The notes under the pieces: model-generated | Told to the model about the DNA's origin: nothing | The model's input: the letters and a program-made list of their open reading frames with translations, nothing else | Databases searched by the model: none | Assembly: GCF_000154985.1 (NCBI RefSeq) | Contig: NZ_DS572694.1 | Location: 124,001 to 188,000 of the forward strand | DNA from: Streptococcus infantarius subsp. infantarius ATCC BAA-102 | Lineage (GTDB): Bacteria > Bacillota > Bacilli > Lactobacillales > Streptococcaceae | DNA: 64,000 nucleotides | Direction of reading: 5' to 3' | Shown: positions 41,510-50,352 of the stretch, in pieces | Numbering within the stretch: position 1 is the stretch's first letter | Layout of the letters: each line of letters opens with the position of its first letter | Position numbers and translations under genes: made by a program

Positions 41510-42272
41510 TTTCTTCGCTCCTTCTCATTTTTTCAATTTGCCCCACTAAACGTGCCTGTTCTTCCTGCATACTCACTAGTTGTTTTGTCAAAGAAGCTAA
41601 CATTTCCGTTTGTAATTTCTGAATTTCTAGTAAATCCGACTGATCTTGCTGAACTAAGTGATCCAATTTTGTATGTAACAATCGAATGCCTTCTTCTGAT
41701 ACCTTGTTAACATTGTAATCATTCTTAGCTTGCAGACGATCATAGTCAGAAGCACGGTTCTGGCTCATCATAATCAAAGGGGCTTGAGTCGCTGCTAGCG
41801 TTGACAAGACGAGATTTAACAAAATAAATGGATATTTATCAAATACAATGCCAAAAGGCTTCAAAACATTCAAAGCCATCCAAGCTCCCATAAAGCAGAT
41901 GAAGGTAATAATAAAGGTCCAAGACCCACCAAAACGAGCCACATCATCCGCAATTTTTTGTCCAAATGTGATCTTTCTGTCCAATTGGTCTTGGACATCT
42001 AAAGCTGTATAACCTTGGTGCTTAGTCGCGTCGTAGACAGCTTCACGGACGTAGTCATTTTTACGATTAGCTTTATCGATAATCTCCTCTAAAAAAAGAA
42101 GACGGTAATAAGTCAGATTCTTATGGCTAATAAAGGCACCACTAGCAATATCAGGATGCTACTTTTTGATAATCTCTTGTAATCTAATATCCAGAGAATC
42201 GATGATAACTCCCTCTTCAATTGGATAATCGCGATGATCAATGCTATCTTGCATTAGCTGTTTTTGACTCAT
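41502..42272 (-). pseudogene. DUF1003 membrane protein with an in-frame stop
   Basis: The frame from ATG 42272 (AGAAGGAT upstream) reads MSQKQLMQDSIDHRDYP..., then a TAG at 42161-42159 after LQEIIKK, then continues HPDIASGAFISHKNLTYYRL and on through LDRKITFGQKIAD and two membrane segments (WTFIITFICFMGAWMALN, FILLNLVLSTLAATQAP) to the stop at 41502. The total would be 256 residues. DUF1003 proteins are of unknown function with a conserved NRASDYDRL after the second helix. The region after the stop can still be read from an internal start, giving a shorter protein. Confidence 0.8.
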
Positions 42273-42344
42273 AAGATCCTTCTTTCTGTCTGTTCCATTA
42301 TACCAGAAATAAAACAAAAAAGCTGACTTCTCAGCTCTTTTCTA

Positions 42345-42956
42345 CTAATCTTCTCGGTCGATGATGACACCCATAACGGTAAGGTGCCCGTTACTAACCA
42401 AGGTCAAAACCAAGCGGGCTAATTCTTTTGCTGGCATTGAAAAATTTGACTTAATCCACCAAAGTAAAGTCCCTGAAAAAATACTGGTCAGATAGGCTAC
42501 GATAAATTCTGTTGGCACTTGCTCGCCAGATTCAGTGACATTTAGTTTTGCAAGCAAATGGTCGTATTTTTCATGTACCAAACTTCCAAATTCTTCTTGC
42601 ATGACTTCCTGAGAGATGCTTTTTAGAACAATTTTAGCAATCGCAGCATTTTTTTCCAATCCATGATAAAACTCCGTTAAAAGTTTCTCAGCTCGCTTAA
42701 CTTTTACACGTTCACCGTTTGTAATCTGTGCTGCATCAATCATGTCAGACATTTGCTCTAGAACTTGTTGTTGAATACCTTTTTGAAGGTCATCTTTATC
42801 AGCATAGTGAGCATAAAAGGTGGCACGATTAATCATAGCCTCATCAGCAATATCTTGCACTGTAATTTTCTCATAAGGTTTCTCGCTGAGAAGTTTGGCA
42901 AAGGCATCAAAAATCAATTTTTCTGTTCTCAAATAGCGAATATCAGTAAATTTCAC
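42345..42956 (-). CDS. TetR/AcrR-family regulator
   Basis: A 203-residue regulator with N-terminal helix-turn-helix ITVQDIADEAMINRATFYAHYADKDDL. I start at GTG 42956, seven bases after GGGAGG; the longer frame to 43037 enters the operator region. The ligand domain is divergent. It is divergent from the activase gene pair, so it probably controls it through the palindrome between them. Ligand unknown. Confidence 0.9.
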   Translation of the reverse strand: MKFTDIRYLRTEKLIFDAFAKLLSEKPYEKITVQDIADEAMINRATFYAHYADKDDLQKGIQQQVLEQMSDMIDAAQITNGERVKVKRAEKLLTEFYHGLEKNAAIAKIVLKSISQEVMQEEFGSLVHEKYDHLLAKLNVTESGEQVPTEFIVAYLTSIFSGTLLWWIKSNFSMPAKELARLVLTLVSNGHLTVMGVIIDRED

Positions 42957-43045
42957 AGCGACACCTCCCGAGATAAACAACAGATTGTCGGGAATGTGTT
43001 GCTTAAACAACACAACGCCCAAAATTAGCGATTGCAATTGACAAT

Positions 43046-43078
43046 GAGTGTTTTATAATACTATTATAACAAACACTC
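43046..43078. promoter_or_regulatory. Candidate TetR operator between the regulator and the activase genes
   Basis: GAGTGTTTTATAATA - C - TATTATAACAAACACTC is a near-perfect 33-bp palindrome apart from two extra bases in the right arm. It contains TATAAT-like boxes on both strands. A second small palindrome TAACACTGTGTTA lies at about 43109-43125. Confidence 0.6.
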
Positions 43079-43253
43079 TGTTGAATAAGCAACAACTTGT
43101 TGTGGCATTAACACTGTGTTAGATATCGTAAGAAAGGATTGAAATAGTGTTAAAGAACAGCCGACGTAACTATATTATTCGTTGCTAGATAATGAGTCAT
43201 TTTTAGGAATGATATTTATCTACTACCTTCTAACACTTTTAGGTTTTTTATTA

Positions 43254-45035
43254 ATGTATAAAGCAGGTATAGATGTCGGATCGACCACTGTTAAAGTTGT
43301 CATTTTCGATGATAATTATCAGTTACTATTTTCACGTTATGAGCGTCACTTTTCAGACGTCAAAACAGCAACTATCAAGGTTTTAAATGAAGCTATCTCA
43401 GAAATTGGTGACCACAAGGTCAGTATTGCCATAACTGGTTCTGGGGGAATGGGCTTAGCAGATGTTGCTAAAATTCCATTTGTCCAAGAAGTTATCGCAG
43501 CCACTACTACCGTTGAAAAATTCATCCCACAAACTGATGTCGTCATTGAACTTGGTGGTGAAGATGCCAAAATGACCTTTTTTGGTGATACTCTTGAACA
43601 ACGTATGAACGGGACATGTGCCGGTGGTACAGGTGCCTTCATCGACCAAATGGCTGGACTTTTAAAAACAGATGCCAACGGGGTCAATGAACTTGCCAAA
43701 GGTTACGAAACCATTTACCCAATTGCCAGCCGTTGTGGGGTATTTGCTAAAACTGACGTCCAACCCTTAATCAATGAAGGGGCCAGAAAAGAAGACATTG
43801 CAGCTTCGATTTTCCAAGCCGTTGTCAATCAAACTATTGCTGGATTAGCTTCTGGGCGTAAAATCACTGGAAATATTGCCTTTCTTGGTGGACCGCTCTT
43901 TTTTATGAGTGAACTTCGTAAGCGTTTCATTGAAACCCTTGATATCAAACCAGAACATGTGATTTTCCCTGAAAATCCACAACTTTTCGTTGCCATGGGA
44001 GCTGCTCTTGATGAGAACCAAACCCAAATCAACTTATCTGGAATCATTCATAATTTAGAAAATAATACTTCAAAATCCCTAGTTCCTAAAAATACTCTTG
44101 ATGTTCTTTTCAAAGATCAAGCTGAACTGGATGCTTGGCGCGCCCGTCACGATGAAGCTAGCGTTGAATACAAAGACATTACCACTGCTTCTGGGCCTCT
44201 TTTCCTTGGTATCGATGCAGGATCAACCACTTCAAAAGTTGTCCTCACAGATCCTAAAGGAGCTATTTTATTCCAACACTATGGCAATAACCAAGGACAA
44301 CCTCTTGAAAATGTTATTTCTATCCTAAAAGAACTCTATCTCCAATTGCCAGAAGATGCTTTCATTGCTCGTTCTTGCGTGACTGGATATGGTGAAAATT
44401 TGATTAAAGCTGCTCTTCACGTTGACTACGGTGAAGTTGAAACCGTTGCTCACTTTAAAGCTGCCAACTACTTCAACCCAGGTGTTGATTTTATCCTTGA
44501 TATTGGTGGTCAAGATATGAAAGCCATGAGTGTTCGCGATGGCGCTTTATCGAGTATCCAACTAAACGAAGCTTGCTCTTCAGGTTGCGGCTCATTTATT
44601 GAAACCTTTGCCAAATCTCTTAAATACGATGTCAAAGATTTTGCCAAAGTTGCTCTTCTTGCTAAGCACCCCGTTGACCTCGGCTCACGCTGCACAGTCT
44701 TTATGAACTCTAAGGTAAAACAAGTTCAAAAAGAAGGGGCTACGGTTGCTGATATTTCAGCAGGACTTTCATACTCTGTCATCAAAAACGCCCTTTACAA
44801 AGTTATCAAATTAAAACGTCCCGAAGATTTGGGTGAGAAAATCGTCGTTCAAGGTGGAACTTTCTACAATGAAGCTGTTCTTCGTGCCTTTGAACTCGTC
44901 AGCGAACGCGAAGTCGTTCGACCAAGCATTGCTGGACTTATGGGAGCTTATGGCTGCGCTATTATCTCTAAAGAAAAATATGAAGATGAACTAGCCAACC
45001 AAGAAGCTACTCTTGAAGTCAGCGCGGTACAGTAA
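43254..45035 (+). CDS. Acyl-CoA dehydratase activase, duplicated BcrA/BadF/HgdC-type ATPase
   Basis: A 593-residue ASKHA ATPase built of two halves. Each starts with a phosphate loop ([13 protein letters not shown] near residue 3 and [14 protein letters not shown] near 320), a Cys-Gly motif ([13 protein letters not shown] and [13 protein letters not shown]) and an SRC motif ([18 protein letters not shown]). In the dehydratase activases these Cys bridge a [4Fe-4S] cluster across a homodimer; here both sets are on one chain. It uses ATP to push an electron at low potential. I start at ATG 43254 because the family begins there; the ribosome site is weak. Confidence 0.85.
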   Translation: MYKAGIDVGSTTVKVVIFDDNYQLLFSRYERHFSDVKTATIKVLNEAISEIGDHKVSIAITGSGGMGLADVAKIPFVQEVIAATTTVEKFIPQTDVVIELGGEDAKMTFFGDTLEQRMNGTCAGGTGAFIDQMAGLLKTDANGVNELAKGYETIYPIASRCGVFAKTDVQPLINEGARKEDIAASIFQAVVNQTIAGLASGRKITGNIAFLGGPLFFMSELRKRFIETLDIKPEHVIFPENPQLFVAMGAALDENQTQINLSGIIHNLENNTSKSLVPKNTLDVLFKDQAELDAWRARHDEASVEYKDITTASGPLFLGIDAGSTTSKVVLTDPKGAILFQHYGNNQGQPLENVISILKELYLQLPEDAFIARSCVTGYGENLIKAALHVDYGEVETVAHFKAANYFNPGVDFILDIGGQDMKAMSVRDGALSSIQLNEACSSGCGSFIETFAKSLKYDVKDFAKVALLAKHPVDLGSRCTVFMNSKVKQVQKEGATVADISAGLSYSVIKNALYKVIKLKRPEDLGEKIVVQGGTFYNEAVLRAFELVSEREVVRPSIAGLMGAYGCAIISKEKYEDELANQEATLEVSAVQ

Positions 45036-45047
45036 AGGAGGAATTGC

Positions 45048-47627
45048 ATGACTGAAACATCACTTACAGCCAATCACACTAAGTCAAGTTTGATGGGGCT
45101 CGAAGAACTCGATCAATTTACTACTCAAAAAGAATTCACTCGTTGCGGCATGTGTGAAAACAACTGTGCACTGACTGTTACCATCTTCAACGACGGCTCA
45201 AAATTCGTTACTGGTAACCGCTGCGAACGCGGTGCTGAAAAAGTAACTAAAATCAAATTCGACCGCAGCAACCAAAAAGAAAATCTGGTTGATTACAAAT
45301 ATAAAAAACTCTTTAAATTTAAAGCACTCTCAAAACGTGACGCTGTCCACGGTGTCGTTGGAGTTCCACGTGTGCTCAACATGTACGAAAATTACCCACT
45401 TTGGCACACGGTCCTTACTGACTTGAAGTTTCGTGTTCAAATCTCACCAAAATCAGACAAACGTTTATTTGAAAAGGGAATCGAAACCATCCCAAGTGAT
45501 ACGGTTTGTTACCCTGCCAAAATGGTGCACGGTCACATTCAAAGTTTAATCGACCGCAAAGTAGATGCTATTTTCTACCCTAGTGTCATTTACGAACAAA
45601 TTGAAAATAGCAAAGCACCTAACCACTACAACTGCCCAATCGTCCAAAGTTATCCAGAAGTCATTGAAAAAAACATGGACCCTATCCGAAATGGTGAGGT
45701 CAAATACTTCCATCCATTTGTTAACTTGGCCGACCATGAATCTGTTGTCAAATCACTTGTCAAAAGCTTTGCTGATTATGATGACATTACAGAAGCTGAT
45801 ATTCGCGAAGCCGTTGAACATGGTTACCAAGTCTTAGCTGACTTCAAGAAATATTTGCAAGACAAGGCAGATGAGCTCCTTAGCAAGCTAGCCCTCAACA
45901 ATGAAAAAGCGATTGTGCTTTCTGGTCGTCCATATCACCTTGACCCTGAAATCAACCACGGGATTGCTAACATCATCACCCAAGAAGGTTTCCACGTTTT
46001 AACAGAAGATATGGTATCAGGTTTAGAAGAGGTAGCTGGTCTGCGCGTAGTTAACCAGTGGGTCTACCACTCACGTTTATACGCTGCTGCTAAAGTAGTC
46101 TCTAAAAATCCTAATCTTGAATTAGTCCAATTAAATAGTTTTGGTTGCGGACTTGATGCTGTAACAACGGACCAAGTCGAAGAAATCATGCGAGCTCACA
46201 ACAAACTTTACACTGTGCTAAAAATCGATGAAGGAAGCAACCTCGGTGCTATCCGTATTCGTCTTCGTTCCCTCAAAGCAGCCGTTGAAGAACGTGATAA
46301 GAAAGCTAAAAAAGCCAATCTTGACCACATTTTCAACCAAGCACCACAATTTAATAGCTCTGTTGATATTGAAGAAGTTAAAGAACCTGTCTTCACTAAA
46401 GAAATGAAGAAAAAACACACTCTTCTTATGCCGATGCTTTCACCTATTCACCAAAATGGTCTTATTGAAGAAGCCTTCAAACAAGCCGGTTATAACGTTG
46501 CTATTTTACCAGCTATGGACCGAAAAGCCGTTGATGTTGGTCTAAAATATGTCCACAATGATGCTTGCTACCCTGCTATTATCACTATCGGTCAGCTGAT
46601 TGAGGCACTTCAAAGTGGTAAATACGATCTCGAAAATACCAGTGTTATGATGACGCAAACAGGTGGTGGTTGCCGTGCAACAAACTATATTCCACTCTTA
46701 CGAAAAGCTCTAAAAGATGCCGGATATCCTCAAATTCCTGTTGTTTCTGTTTCTATGGGAAATCAAGGTACCGAAGAAACACCTGGTTGGAATATTACTT
46801 TACCATTTGTAAAACGTCTACTTATCAGTGTGCTTTATGGTGACCTCTTTGAGCGTGTGCTTTACCGTGTCCGTCCATATGAAGCCGTTCCAGGTTCTGC
46901 CAATGCTCTGTATGAAAAATGGTTAGAAATTGCCCGTAAAAATGTCAAATTAGGCTCATACTTCGAGTTCAATCACAATATGAAACGTATCATCAAAGAG
47001 TTTGACACACTTGAAACCATTGATTTTGGACAAAAACCACGAGTTGGTGTGGTAGGAGAAATTTTAGTTAAATATGCTCCTACAGCAAATAACGATATCG
47101 TTGCTATCATTGAAAATGAAGGTGGTGAAGCCGTTGTACCAGACTTGATTGGCTTTATGAATTACTCACTTTTCAACCAGATTTGGAAAGCTGACGAACT
47201 TAACATGAGTCAAAAATCAAAACGCTTAGCTAAACTTGGTATCGATGCTATCAATCTTCTTGAAAAACCAATGAATAAAGCTCTTGAAAAATCTGAGCGT
47301 TTCGAAGGAATTGAATCCATCTACGATATTGCAAAAGGTGCCGCAAAAGTCGTTTCAATCGGTAACCACACTGGTGAAGGTTGGTTCTTGACTGGTGAAA
47401 TGATTGAATTACTAAATAACGGTGTTAAAAATATCGTTTGTCTTCAACCATTTGGTTGTCTTCCAAACCACATCGTCGGAAAAGGAATGCTAAAAGAACT
47501 CCGCCGACAATTCAAAGGTGCCAATATCTCACCAATCGATTACGACCCAGGTTCATCAGAAGTTAACCAATTAAACCGTATCCGCTTGATGATGACAACC
47601 GCCAAAAAAATGCTAAAAGCAAATTAA
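45048..47627 (+). CDS. Activase partner protein with HGD-D/DUF2229 domains
   Basis: An 859-residue protein 12 bases after the activase, with GGAGG ahead of the ATG. Near residue 35 a Cys cluster (TRCGMCENNCALTV ... NRCERG) can bind an Fe-S cluster. The DUF2229-like part follows, and two dehydratase D-component-like parts hold NSFGCGLDAVTTDQVEE, TQTGGGCRATNYIPLLRKA and CLQPFGCLPNHIVGKGM. Elsewhere these and the activase halves can be fused in one chain of about 1400 residues. No hydroxyacyl-CoA dehydratase, transferase or carrier is next to it, so the substrate is unknown. Confidence 0.8.
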   Translation: MTETSLTANHTKSSLMGLEELDQFTTQKEFTRCGMCENNCALTVTIFNDGSKFVTGNRCERGAEKVTKIKFDRSNQKENLVDYKYKKLFKFKALSKRDAVHGVVGVPRVLNMYENYPLWHTVLTDLKFRVQISPKSDKRLFEKGIETIPSDTVCYPAKMVHGHIQSLIDRKVDAIFYPSVIYEQIENSKAPNHYNCPIVQSYPEVIEKNMDPIRNGEVKYFHPFVNLADHESVVKSLVKSFADYDDITEADIREAVEHGYQVLADFKKYLQDKADELLSKLALNNEKAIVLSGRPYHLDPEINHGIANIITQEGFHVLTEDMVSGLEEVAGLRVVNQWVYHSRLYAAAKVVSKNPNLELVQLNSFGCGLDAVTTDQVEEIMRAHNKLYTVLKIDEGSNLGAIRIRLRSLKAAVEERDKKAKKANLDHIFNQAPQFNSSVDIEEVKEPVFTKEMKKKHTLLMPMLSPIHQNGLIEEAFKQAGYNVAILPAMDRKAVDVGLKYVHNDACYPAIITIGQLIEALQSGKYDLENTSVMMTQTGGGCRATNYIPLLRKALKDAGYPQIPVVSVSMGNQGTEETPGWNITLPFVKRLLISVLYGDLFERVLYRVRPYEAVPGSANALYEKWLEIARKNVKLGSYFEFNHNMKRIIKEFDTLETIDFGQKPRVGVVGEILVKYAPTANNDIVAIIENEGGEAVVPDLIGFMNYSLFNQIWKADELNMSQKSKRLAKLGIDAINLLEKPMNKALEKSERFEGIESIYDIAKGAAKVVSIGNHTGEGWFLTGEMIELLNNGVKNIVCLQPFGCLPNHIVGKGMLKELRRQFKGANISPIDYDPGSSEVNQLNRIRLMMTTAKKMLKAN

Positions 47628-47644
47628 TCAATCTAATGCAATAG

Positions 47645-47678
47645 AAAAAAGTTCGCCGAGAGAGTAGCGAACTTTTTT
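47645..47678. terminator. Two-way terminator
   Basis: AAAAAAGTTCGC / GCGAACTTTTTT hairpin between the converging activase-partner and ridA genes. Confidence 0.85.
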
Positions 47679-47704
47679 CGTGTCAAATAATATTAAGAGA
47701 ACAT

Positions 47705-48085
47705 CTAGTCGAGATAAGCGATGACTTCAATTTCTACCTTGACGTCTTTTGGCAAACGAGCAACTTCAACAGCAGAGCGCGCTGGGAAATCAGCTTTAAA
47801 GGCCGTAGCATAAACTTCATTAAATGGAACAAAGTCATCCATGTCGCTTAAGAAACATGTCGTTTTAACCACATGGTCAAAATCAGTACCTGCTTCTGCT
47901 AAAATCGCAGAAATATTTTTAAGGACTTGTTTGGTTTGTTCTTGAATGCTTGTCCCAATAACTTCACCAGTTTCAGGTGACAAAGGAACTTGACCTGAAG
48001 CAAAAAGGAAGTTACCAACAACTTTTCCTTGAACATAAGGACCAATTGCTGCTGGCGCTTTGTCCGTGTGAATTGTTTTCGCCAT
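47705..48085 (-). CDS. ridA: RidA (YjgF) enamine/imine deaminase
   Basis: A 126-residue RidA-family protein: APAAIGPYVQGKVVGNFLFASGQVP at the start with the substrate Arg near the C-terminus in FPARSAVEVARLP and IEVIAYLD. It hydrolyses reactive 2-aminoacrylate and related imines made by PLP enzymes. Divergent from the queuosine operon. Confidence 0.95.
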   Translation of the reverse strand: MAKTIHTDKAPAAIGPYVQGKVVGNFLFASGQVPLSPETGEVIGTSIQEQTKQVLKNISAILAEAGTDFDHVVKTTCFLSDMDDFVPFNEVYATAFKADFPARSAVEVARLPKDVKVEIEVIAYLD

Positions 48086-48183
48086 AAATTTTCACCTTCT
48101 CTCAAATAGATTAGGATTATTATAACAAAATATTCTGAAAATTGAAACATATTAATAAATAAAAATGCATTTATTTTCAAATA

Positions 48184-48212
48184 TTTACAAAAAGGCGATT
48201 TGTTTATATAAT
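48184..48212 (+). promoter_or_regulatory. Promoter of the preQ1 riboswitch operon
   Basis: TTTACA (48184-48189), 17-bp spacer, TATAAT (48207-48212); predicted start near 48219. Confidence 0.75.
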
Positions 48213-48245
48213 AGAAGGCGTGCATAATCAAAAGTACTACTTTTG

Positions 48246-48280
48246 GACTGGTTCGAAAACTCCCAGAATAAAAAACTAGC
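48246..48280 (+). promoter_or_regulatory. PreQ1-I riboswitch aptamer
   Basis: CTGG - TTCGAAAACTC - CCAG forms the P1 stem and loop, followed at once by AATAAAAAACTAG, the A-rich tail that docks in the stem groove. The pattern GGTTC ... CCC ... ATAAAAAACTA is that of the known class I preQ1 aptamer. It lies about 110 nt upstream of a nucleoside hydrolase and an ECF S-component. Confidence 0.85.
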
Positions 48281-48293
48281 TATCTACAAATTG

Positions 48294-48322
48294 AGACCTG
48301 CTCTTTGTTGAGCGTCTTTTTT
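48294..48322 (+). terminator. First leader terminator of the preQ1 operon
   Basis: AGAC-GCTC / GAGC-GTCT hairpin (two-base bulge) followed by TTTTTT. Just after the aptamer, so it is the likely expression platform. Confidence 0.65.
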
Positions 48323-48325
48323 GAG

Positions 48326-48359
48326 TGGCTTTGTTTTTTAGAAAACAAGGTCATTTTTT
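48326..48359 (+). terminator. Second leader terminator of the preQ1 operon
   Basis: TGGCTTTGTTTT / AAAACAAGGTCA (two G-U pairs, loop TTAG) followed by TTTTTT, three bases after the first terminator. Confidence 0.7.
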
Positions 48360-48394
48360 ATTTTCTATAATTATTCTTAAGAAAGGAGGAAAAG

Positions 48395-49378
48395 ATGACT
48401 AAGCAAAAAATTATTATCGATTGTGATCCTGGTATCGACGATACACTTGCACTACTTTATGCCCTTAAACATCCAAATTTAGAAGTCGTTGCAATCACCA
48501 TCGTCGCTGGAAATTGTCCAACAGATATCGGCGTTAAAAATACTTTTACAAGCCTAGAACTGCTTGATCGACTAGATGTTCCTGTCTACCAAGGAGCTAG
48601 TACACCGCTAACACGAGATTACATTTCTGCCCAAGATACTCATGGTATGGACGGGCTTGGCGAAAATAATTTCCAACTCAAACACACTCCTCATATTCAA
48701 GATAAATCAGCAGAGCAATTTTTAGCCGATTACTTTAAAGCCCCTACAGATACTTCTATCATTGCCCTAGGTCCGTTAACCAATATCGCAAAAGCTCTTG
48801 AACTAAATCCTAAGCTCGGCGAAAACTGTCACCGTTTTGTCAGCATGGGAGGAAATTTCAAATCACACGGCAATTGTTCACCTGTTGCTGAATACAACTA
48901 CTGGTGCGACCCTCATGCGGCACAAATCACTTTTGAACGTTTAGGTCGCAAAGTCGAAATGGTCGGGCTTGACGTCACTCGCCACATTGTCTTAACACCA
49001 AATCATTTAGAATATATGAGTCGTATTAACGCTGAAATGACAGCATTCATCACAAAGATTACCCGTTTTTACTTTGATTTTCACTGGAAATACGAACATA
49101 TCATTGGCTGTGTGATTAATGACCCTCTTGCATTGGCATATTTTGTCAACAGTGAGGTCTGCACAGGTTTTGAGGCTTACACTGATGTTGTTACTGACGG
49201 CATCGCTATTGGGCAAACTGTCGTCGATCAATACGATTTTTACCACAAACCTAAGAACAGTACTATTTTGACTCAGGTTAACCCAAGCCTATTCTGGGAA
49301 GATTTTCTAACCGTACTTTTAGATGCACAAAAAGACATCATTCAAGATGATCTCAAAAATCTAAAGTTAGAAAGTTAA
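48395..49378 (+). CDS. Nucleoside hydrolase, probable queuosine hydrolase (QueK-like)
   Basis: A 327-residue inosine/uridine-preferring hydrolase fold. Calcium motif IIDCDPGIDDTLALL, ALGPLTNIAKAL, VSMGGNF, and the C-terminal ligand in INDPLALAYF. It cuts the N-glycosidic bond of a nucleoside. Under a preQ1 riboswitch and with an ECF S-component next to it, the best guess is cleavage of queuosine to queuine, as shown for QueK of C. difficile. The evidence is genomic context; ordinary purine or pyrimidine nucleosides remain possible. Confidence 0.82.
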   Translation: MTKQKIIIDCDPGIDDTLALLYALKHPNLEVVAITIVAGNCPTDIGVKNTFTSLELLDRLDVPVYQGASTPLTRDYISAQDTHGMDGLGENNFQLKHTPHIQDKSAEQFLADYFKAPTDTSIIALGPLTNIAKALELNPKLGENCHRFVSMGGNFKSHGNCSPVAEYNYWCDPHAAQITFERLGRKVEMVGLDVTRHIVLTPNHLEYMSRINAEMTAFITKITRFYFDFHWKYEHIIGCVINDPLALAYFVNSEVCTGFEAYTDVVTDGIAIGQTVVDQYDFYHKPKNSTILTQVNPSLFWEDFLTVLLDAQKDIIQDDLKNLKLES

Positions 49379-49381
49379 ATT

Positions 49382-49939
49382 ATGAAAAATTCATCAATTC
49401 GTATCATTTCTTTTATGGCAATTGCCATTGCAATTAACTATATCGGCGCAAATATCGCTTTATTCTTACGTCTGCCAATTTATCTTGATATGATTGGAAC
49501 ATTGTTGGTCGCTGTTGTCTTTGGACCATGGCTTGGTGCTGGTGCTGCCATTGTCAGCGCATTAATCAGCTGGATGACGACTGATATCTTTGCTATTTAC
49601 TTTGCACCTGTAGCTATCGTAGCTGCTTTTATTGCAGGTTTCTTAGTTAAAGAAACAAGCAAATCAAAAGACTTAATCTGGAAAAGCTTACTTGTCTCAC
49701 TTCCTGGAACAGTTGTTTCATCAAGTATCACAGTCATTCTTTTCCATGGTATTACTTCAAGTGGTTCTGGCATCTTGGCACAAATTCTTCACAGCTTAGG
49801 CATTGACATGACAGCAAGTTTAGTTTTGGTTCAAGCCATTACTGACTATGCTGACCGTCTCATTAGCCTTGCTTTGGTACTTGCTATCATCAAATCACTC
49901 AAAACTTTTGCGCCAAACCTTATGACTGCTAAAAACTAA
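49382..49939 (+). CDS. ECF transporter S-component, probable queuosine/queuine type (QrtT-like)
   Basis: A 185-residue membrane protein with about six segments: IISFMAIAIAINYIGANIALFLRLP, LDMIGTLLVAVVFGPWLGAGAAI, and helices to the C-terminus. It has the fold of ECF substrate-capture proteins, which share a common EcfAA'T module encoded elsewhere. Its start is 3 bases after the hydrolase stop. Riboswitch control points to a 7-deazaguanine ligand. Specificity is inferred. Confidence 0.8.
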   Translation: MKNSSIRIISFMAIAIAINYIGANIALFLRLPIYLDMIGTLLVAVVFGPWLGAGAAIVSALISWMTTDIFAIYFAPVAIVAAFIAGFLVKETSKSKDLIWKSLLVSLPGTVVSSSITVILFHGITSSGSGILAQILHSLGIDMTASLVLVQAITDYADRLISLALVLAIIKSLKTFAPNLMTAKN

Positions 49940-49942
49940 AAC

Positions 49943-49973
49943 AAAAATCCCAACCAATTAGGCTGGGATTTTA
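49943..49973 (+). terminator. Terminator of the preQ1 operon
   Basis: ATCCCA-CC / GG-TGGGAT hairpin with TTTTA. Confidence 0.75.
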
Positions 49974-49975
49974 AC

Positions 49976-50260
49976 TTATGTCAAGGTCTGACAAGTAATC
50001 GAAGCAATTGCCTCATGCTTCCCTAAATCTGAAAAGTGTTCCTGCAAAGCTCTGATAAAAAAAGTTTTACTAAAGAAAGTATCTCTTACTAAGCTTTTAA
50101 AGCTATCTGAAAGAGTTTCTTGCCAGATTTGTAAATCATGCTCAACTAAACCTACTTGTCGTTTAATCTGTTCTAGAAGCGGGTGCGACACCCTTTTTAG
50201 GTCTAGTGCAATACAAAATGTCTTATCAAAAAAGGTAATTTTCGCGATATAAGTTATCAT
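49976..50260 (-). CDS. Conserved-looking hypothetical protein
   Basis: A 94-residue acidic/basic mixed protein (start ATG 50260 after GAGAGGTG; a GTG at 50269 is an alternative). No signal peptide or membrane segment. It has an initial beta-type stretch (ITYIAKITFFDKTFCIALDLKR) and then helices with EHDLQIWQETLSDSFKSL. I do not recognise the family. It is the only gene between asnS and the preQ1 operon. Confidence 0.5.
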   Translation of the reverse strand: MITYIAKITFFDKTFCIALDLKRVSHPLLEQIKRQVGLVEHDLQIWQETLSDSFKSLVRDTFFSKTFFIRALQEHFSDLGKHEAIASITCQTLT

Positions 50261-50304
50261 GTTAATCACCTCTCACAAGAGATTTTAGCAAATATTTCTT
50301 AAAT

Positions 50305-50340
50305 AAACTTAAAAATCCTGAACTTTTGAGTTCAGGATTT
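50305..50340 (-). terminator. Hairpin terminator downstream of asnS
   Basis: AAATCCTGAACT / AGTTCAGGATTT hairpin; with T-rich flanks it can end transcripts from asnS. Confidence 0.6.
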
Positions 50341-50352
50341 AATAATATTTAT

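Noticed and set aside
43182-43253. N-terminal extension of the activase (TTG start at 43182)
   Set aside because: The family begins at the phosphate-loop segment near ATG 43254; the extension is a hydrophobic run not found in the family.
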